A stretch of 64,000 nt of DNA from Enterococcus ureasiticus (GTDB taxonomy: Bacteria > Bacillota > Bacilli > Lactobacillales > Enterococcaceae), in the NCBI RefSeq assembly GCF_001730285.1, contig NZ_MIJZ01000012.1, positions 434,001 to 498,000 on the forward strand, written 5' to 3'. Below are positions 62,114 to 64,000 of the stretch, piece after piece. Positions within the stretch are counted from its first letter, which is position 1, and each line of letters opens with the position of its first letter. The notes beneath the pieces were generated by a model. That model was not told where the DNA came from. It did not search any database and was given only the letters and a program-made list of their open reading frames with translations. The position numbers and the translations under genes were made by a program.

Positions 62114-63310
62114 CTACTCATCTAGCAATTTCCTTTTATTTCTCGCTACAAAAGCAACCACAAATAAGAGTATTGCTGAAAGGACAAAAACAATATTCAC
62201 GCCTAACGTATCTGCTACAGCTCCCATCAACAGTGAGGATAAAGAAAAAGTTGCAGTATTTAATATACCTGTTGCAGCATACACGGATGTTAATTTATTT
62301 CTATCGACTTTCTGTTGTAAGATCGTCGCCTGAGGGATATTCTTAATTTGCAAAAAGACACCTATCAGAATTGAATACACTAAAATAAGAAACGGATTTC
62401 CTCCTAAAGCAACGAGTAATGTAATGACTCCTCCAAAAATTGAACTGATGACTATTACTTTAGATTTATTCTTGTCAACCATTACATTTAAATAAAATAC
62501 AATTATACTTCCCAGAGCAGCACCAAGAAAATAAGTAGCATTAATGTAGCCCCACCAGTTCTCTGAAACATGTAAAACATCTTTCACAAAAACCAATACA
62601 ACGGCTGATATCCACGCCGTATTCGCAATACTCTCAAGGATATCCATACTCACAATTGTAAATATAATCGGTTTTTTGCGTATTTCTTGCCATCCAGAAA
62701 TCAGGTCTTTCCATCTATCTCCATCAGCATTATCAGTCGTAGAAACGGTTGGTAAATACCAAAAAGCTAACGTAGCAATAGTAAATATCCCAACATTGAT
62801 CCATATTAGGCCTGATATAAAGAAAAGTATCAATAAAGAAGAGCCCACTGCCCATCCGCCGATACTGACAATTTGAAGCATTGTACTAAAAATGCTATTC
62901 GCACGAATCAAATAAGACTTTGCAGCGTAATGAGGTATAAGTGCCCTCGTGATTGGTTCTGCACAACCGTCCAAAAAAGAAATACTAAAAATAAATGCAT
63001 ATAAAAAGAACAGATTTTCAGTATTTACTTTTAAGTTTAAATAAACAGCCAATCCTATTAATATAAATGTTTTAAATAATTGAGTTTTTCGTAAAATATC
63101 TGTCAATGTAGCATAATTAATTAATACCGGCGTTAGCAATCCTGAAAATACTGTCCCAACAGTCATAATAACGGGTGCTAAGGAAGCCGCTAATGCAGAG
63201 TTTGTTAATGTAAAAACCGAACTCACAACAGCAATTGTGTAAATAATATCGCCAATATTCGCAAACATTTGACCGATAACAAGCTTTTTGAACGCTCTAT
63301 TCTTTTCCAT
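62114..63310 (-). CDS. MFS exporter
   Basis: About 398 residues, twelve predicted hydrophobic helices; major facilitator family of the EntS/MefA-like group (multidrug or antibiotic efflux). Begins MEKNRAFKKLVIGQMFANIGD with the conserved first-helix acidic residue, and has cytoplasmic DGDRWKDLISGWQEIRKKP at mid-protein. ATG 63310 lies 9 nt after AAAGGTGAG; a longer frame has no better site. Substrate unknown. Downstream of a decayed gene fragment on the same strand. Confidence 0.85.
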   Translation of the reverse strand: MEKNRAFKKLVIGQMFANIGDIIYTIAVVSSVFTLTNSALAASLAPVIMTVGTVFSGLLTPVLINYATLTDILRKTQLFKTFILIGLAVYLNLKVNTENLFFLYAFIFSISFLDGCAEPITRALIPHYAAKSYLIRANSIFSTMLQIVSIGGWAVGSSLLILFFISGLIWINVGIFTIATLAFWYLPTVSTTDNADGDRWKDLISGWQEIRKKPIIFTIVSMDILESIANTAWISAVVLVFVKDVLHVSENWWGYINATYFLGAALGSIIVFYLNVMVDKNKSKVIVISSIFGGVITLLVALGGNPFLILVYSILIGVFLQIKNIPQATILQQKVDRNKLTSVYAATGILNTATFSLSSLLMGAVADTLGVNIVFVLSAILLFVVAFVARNKRKLLDE

Positions 63311-63349
63311 TTTTTTCTCACCTTTACTTATCAAGAAACAGAAATTTGT

Positions 63350-63470
63350 CTCTTTGATTTTTTCTTAATTCTTTCAAAGTAAAGTAATTTTAAATGTTCA
63401 TAAGCAGATTCTCCTCTTACTGGTACACTATCATTGATCGTACCATTGTGTTTAATTTACTACTGTATCT
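63350..63470 (-). pseudogene. Possible decayed gene tail upstream of MFS gene
   Basis: On the minus strand fragments NGTINDSVPVRGESAYEHLK and YFERIKKKSKRQ follow each other with a one-base frame change around AAATTACTT, ending in a stop shortly before the MFS ribosome binding site. It reads like the end of a small regulatory gene that has decayed. No homologue can be named. Confidence 0.3.
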
Positions 63471-63633
63471 CTTGGCTTCATAATAATAATTTAGTTAGAA
63501 CAAGCTTGAAATAAGTTTTTTTGCCATCATTACCACATCGATTACTAATAAACCTAATTTAATAATAGCACAAAGATAAGCAATATAAACTTTTTTTCGC
63601 ATAGTACAAAAAAACAATTTGCATCAAACGTCT

Positions 63634-63674
63634 AAAAAAAGACAAGTGGTCAGATAGTCGACTACTTGTCTTTT
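63634..63674. terminator. Bidirectional terminator
   Basis: AAAAGACAAGT/ACTTGTCTTTT arms with about 16 nt between them, A-run on one side and T-rich on the other. It ends the DUF1846 gene (minus) and any plus-strand transcript. Confidence 0.7.
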
Positions 63675-63742
63675 AGTTAAATACTAGCAATATAAATGAT
63701 CATATCCTGTTATTTCTATTAATACCTAAATGTCACACCAAC

Positions 63743-64000
63743 CTAAATATAATACAAATTCTCAGACGGATAAACTGCGTCACTCGTAATATCCAATCCT
63801 AACTCTCTCAAAGTTTGCTCATCATTCTTACTCAACATCACAGTAGAATGTGCTTGTACATCATTTAATTCAGATAACTTATCATACGCCAATTGTGCTG
63901 TCGGGTTCGTAACGGCACTAATCGCTAAAGCAATCAAAATTTCATTAGCTTTTAAAGCTGTAATTTTACTGTGTAGATCTTTTCTCTTCATCGTTTGAAT
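63743..64000 (-). CDS. DUF1846 protein, C-terminal part, cut by window edge
   Basis: The frame is open from the right edge to the TAA at 63743: 85 codons. ALKANEILIALAISAVTNPTAQLAYDKLSEL is the conserved C-terminal block of DUF1846 proteins (about 500 residues). The family is conserved in Firmicutes, with no settled biochemical function that I can cite. An internal ATG at 63991 is not the real start, as the frame continues upstream (IQT before it). Confidence 0.85.
   Translation of the reverse strand: MQTMKRKDLHSKITALKANEILIALAISAVTNPTAQLAYDKLSELNDVQAHSTVMLSKNDEQTLRELGLDITSDAVYPSENLYYI

Overview
The window looks like a chromosomal segment of an Enterococcus species: low GC, AGGAGG-type ribosome binding sites, Firmicute-type catabolite (cre) sites, and protein sequences and gene order of enterococcal character (tuf-fusA-rpsG-rpsL; a pdp-deoC-cdd-bmp nucleoside operon; coaA-guaA). 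The species cannot be fixed from the sequence. No rRNA, tRNA, CRISPR array, complete insertion sequence or integrase gene was seen.

Core left part (1-22.8 kb). The translation genes tuf, fusA, rpsG and rpsL lie on the minus strand behind a strong str promoter. Next come rpiA, an unusual serine-recombinase-like protein with Thr where the catalytic Ser should be, gpmA and an iron-type alcohol dehydrogenase. A long minus-strand nucleoside salvage block follows: pdp-deoC-cdd-lipoprotein-ATPase-two permeases, then deoB-pupG-deoD. A LacI-type regulator and cre-like sites precede it. A UreI/AmiS-like channel gene and adenosine deaminase (add) are divergent from each other beside it.

N-glycan region (22.8-43 kb). 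This is a host-glycan foraging locus. A secreted GH85 endo-beta-N-acetylglucosaminidase releases N-glycans. An Lpl/Yte-type ABC transporter, controlled by a YesM/YesN-type two-component system, probably imports the oligosaccharide. Cytoplasmic GH92, GH38 and GH125 alpha-mannosidases, a GH20 hexosaminidase and a ROK sugar kinase finish degradation. A GntR-type repressor with a sugar-binding domain sits between divergent operons that carry two identical 17-bp operator candidates.

Housekeeping bridge (43-47.7 kb). RidA-like protein, RsmC-like methyltransferase, SGNH hydrolase, coaA and guaA.

Accessory region (47.9-60.4 kb), directly downstream of guaA, a known integration hotspot. It holds (i) a three-gene ABC-three-component (ABC-3C) conflict system: nuclease-like effector, small middle component, SMC-like DUF3732 ATPase; (ii) an ArdA-like antirestriction gene; (iii) two tandemly duplicated XRE regulators with duplicated double operators and a coupled 33-residue peptide gene; (iv) a type VII (LXG) polymorphic toxin locus: two small helical partner proteins, an LXG toxin with a C-terminal nuclease-like domain, its immunity gene, then a string of immunity-like genes, headless toxin C-termini, truncated genes and strong hairpins. 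One headless toxin fragment begins in a short stretch nearly identical to the middle of the intact toxin gene, a footprint of cassette recombination.

Right end (60.6-64 kb). AraC-type regulator, VOC-family protein, MFS exporter, and the C-terminus of a DUF1846 protein cut by the window edge. Three copies of a composite intergenic palindromic element (near 9.2, 35.4 and 46.0 kb) link otherwise unrelated parts of the window.
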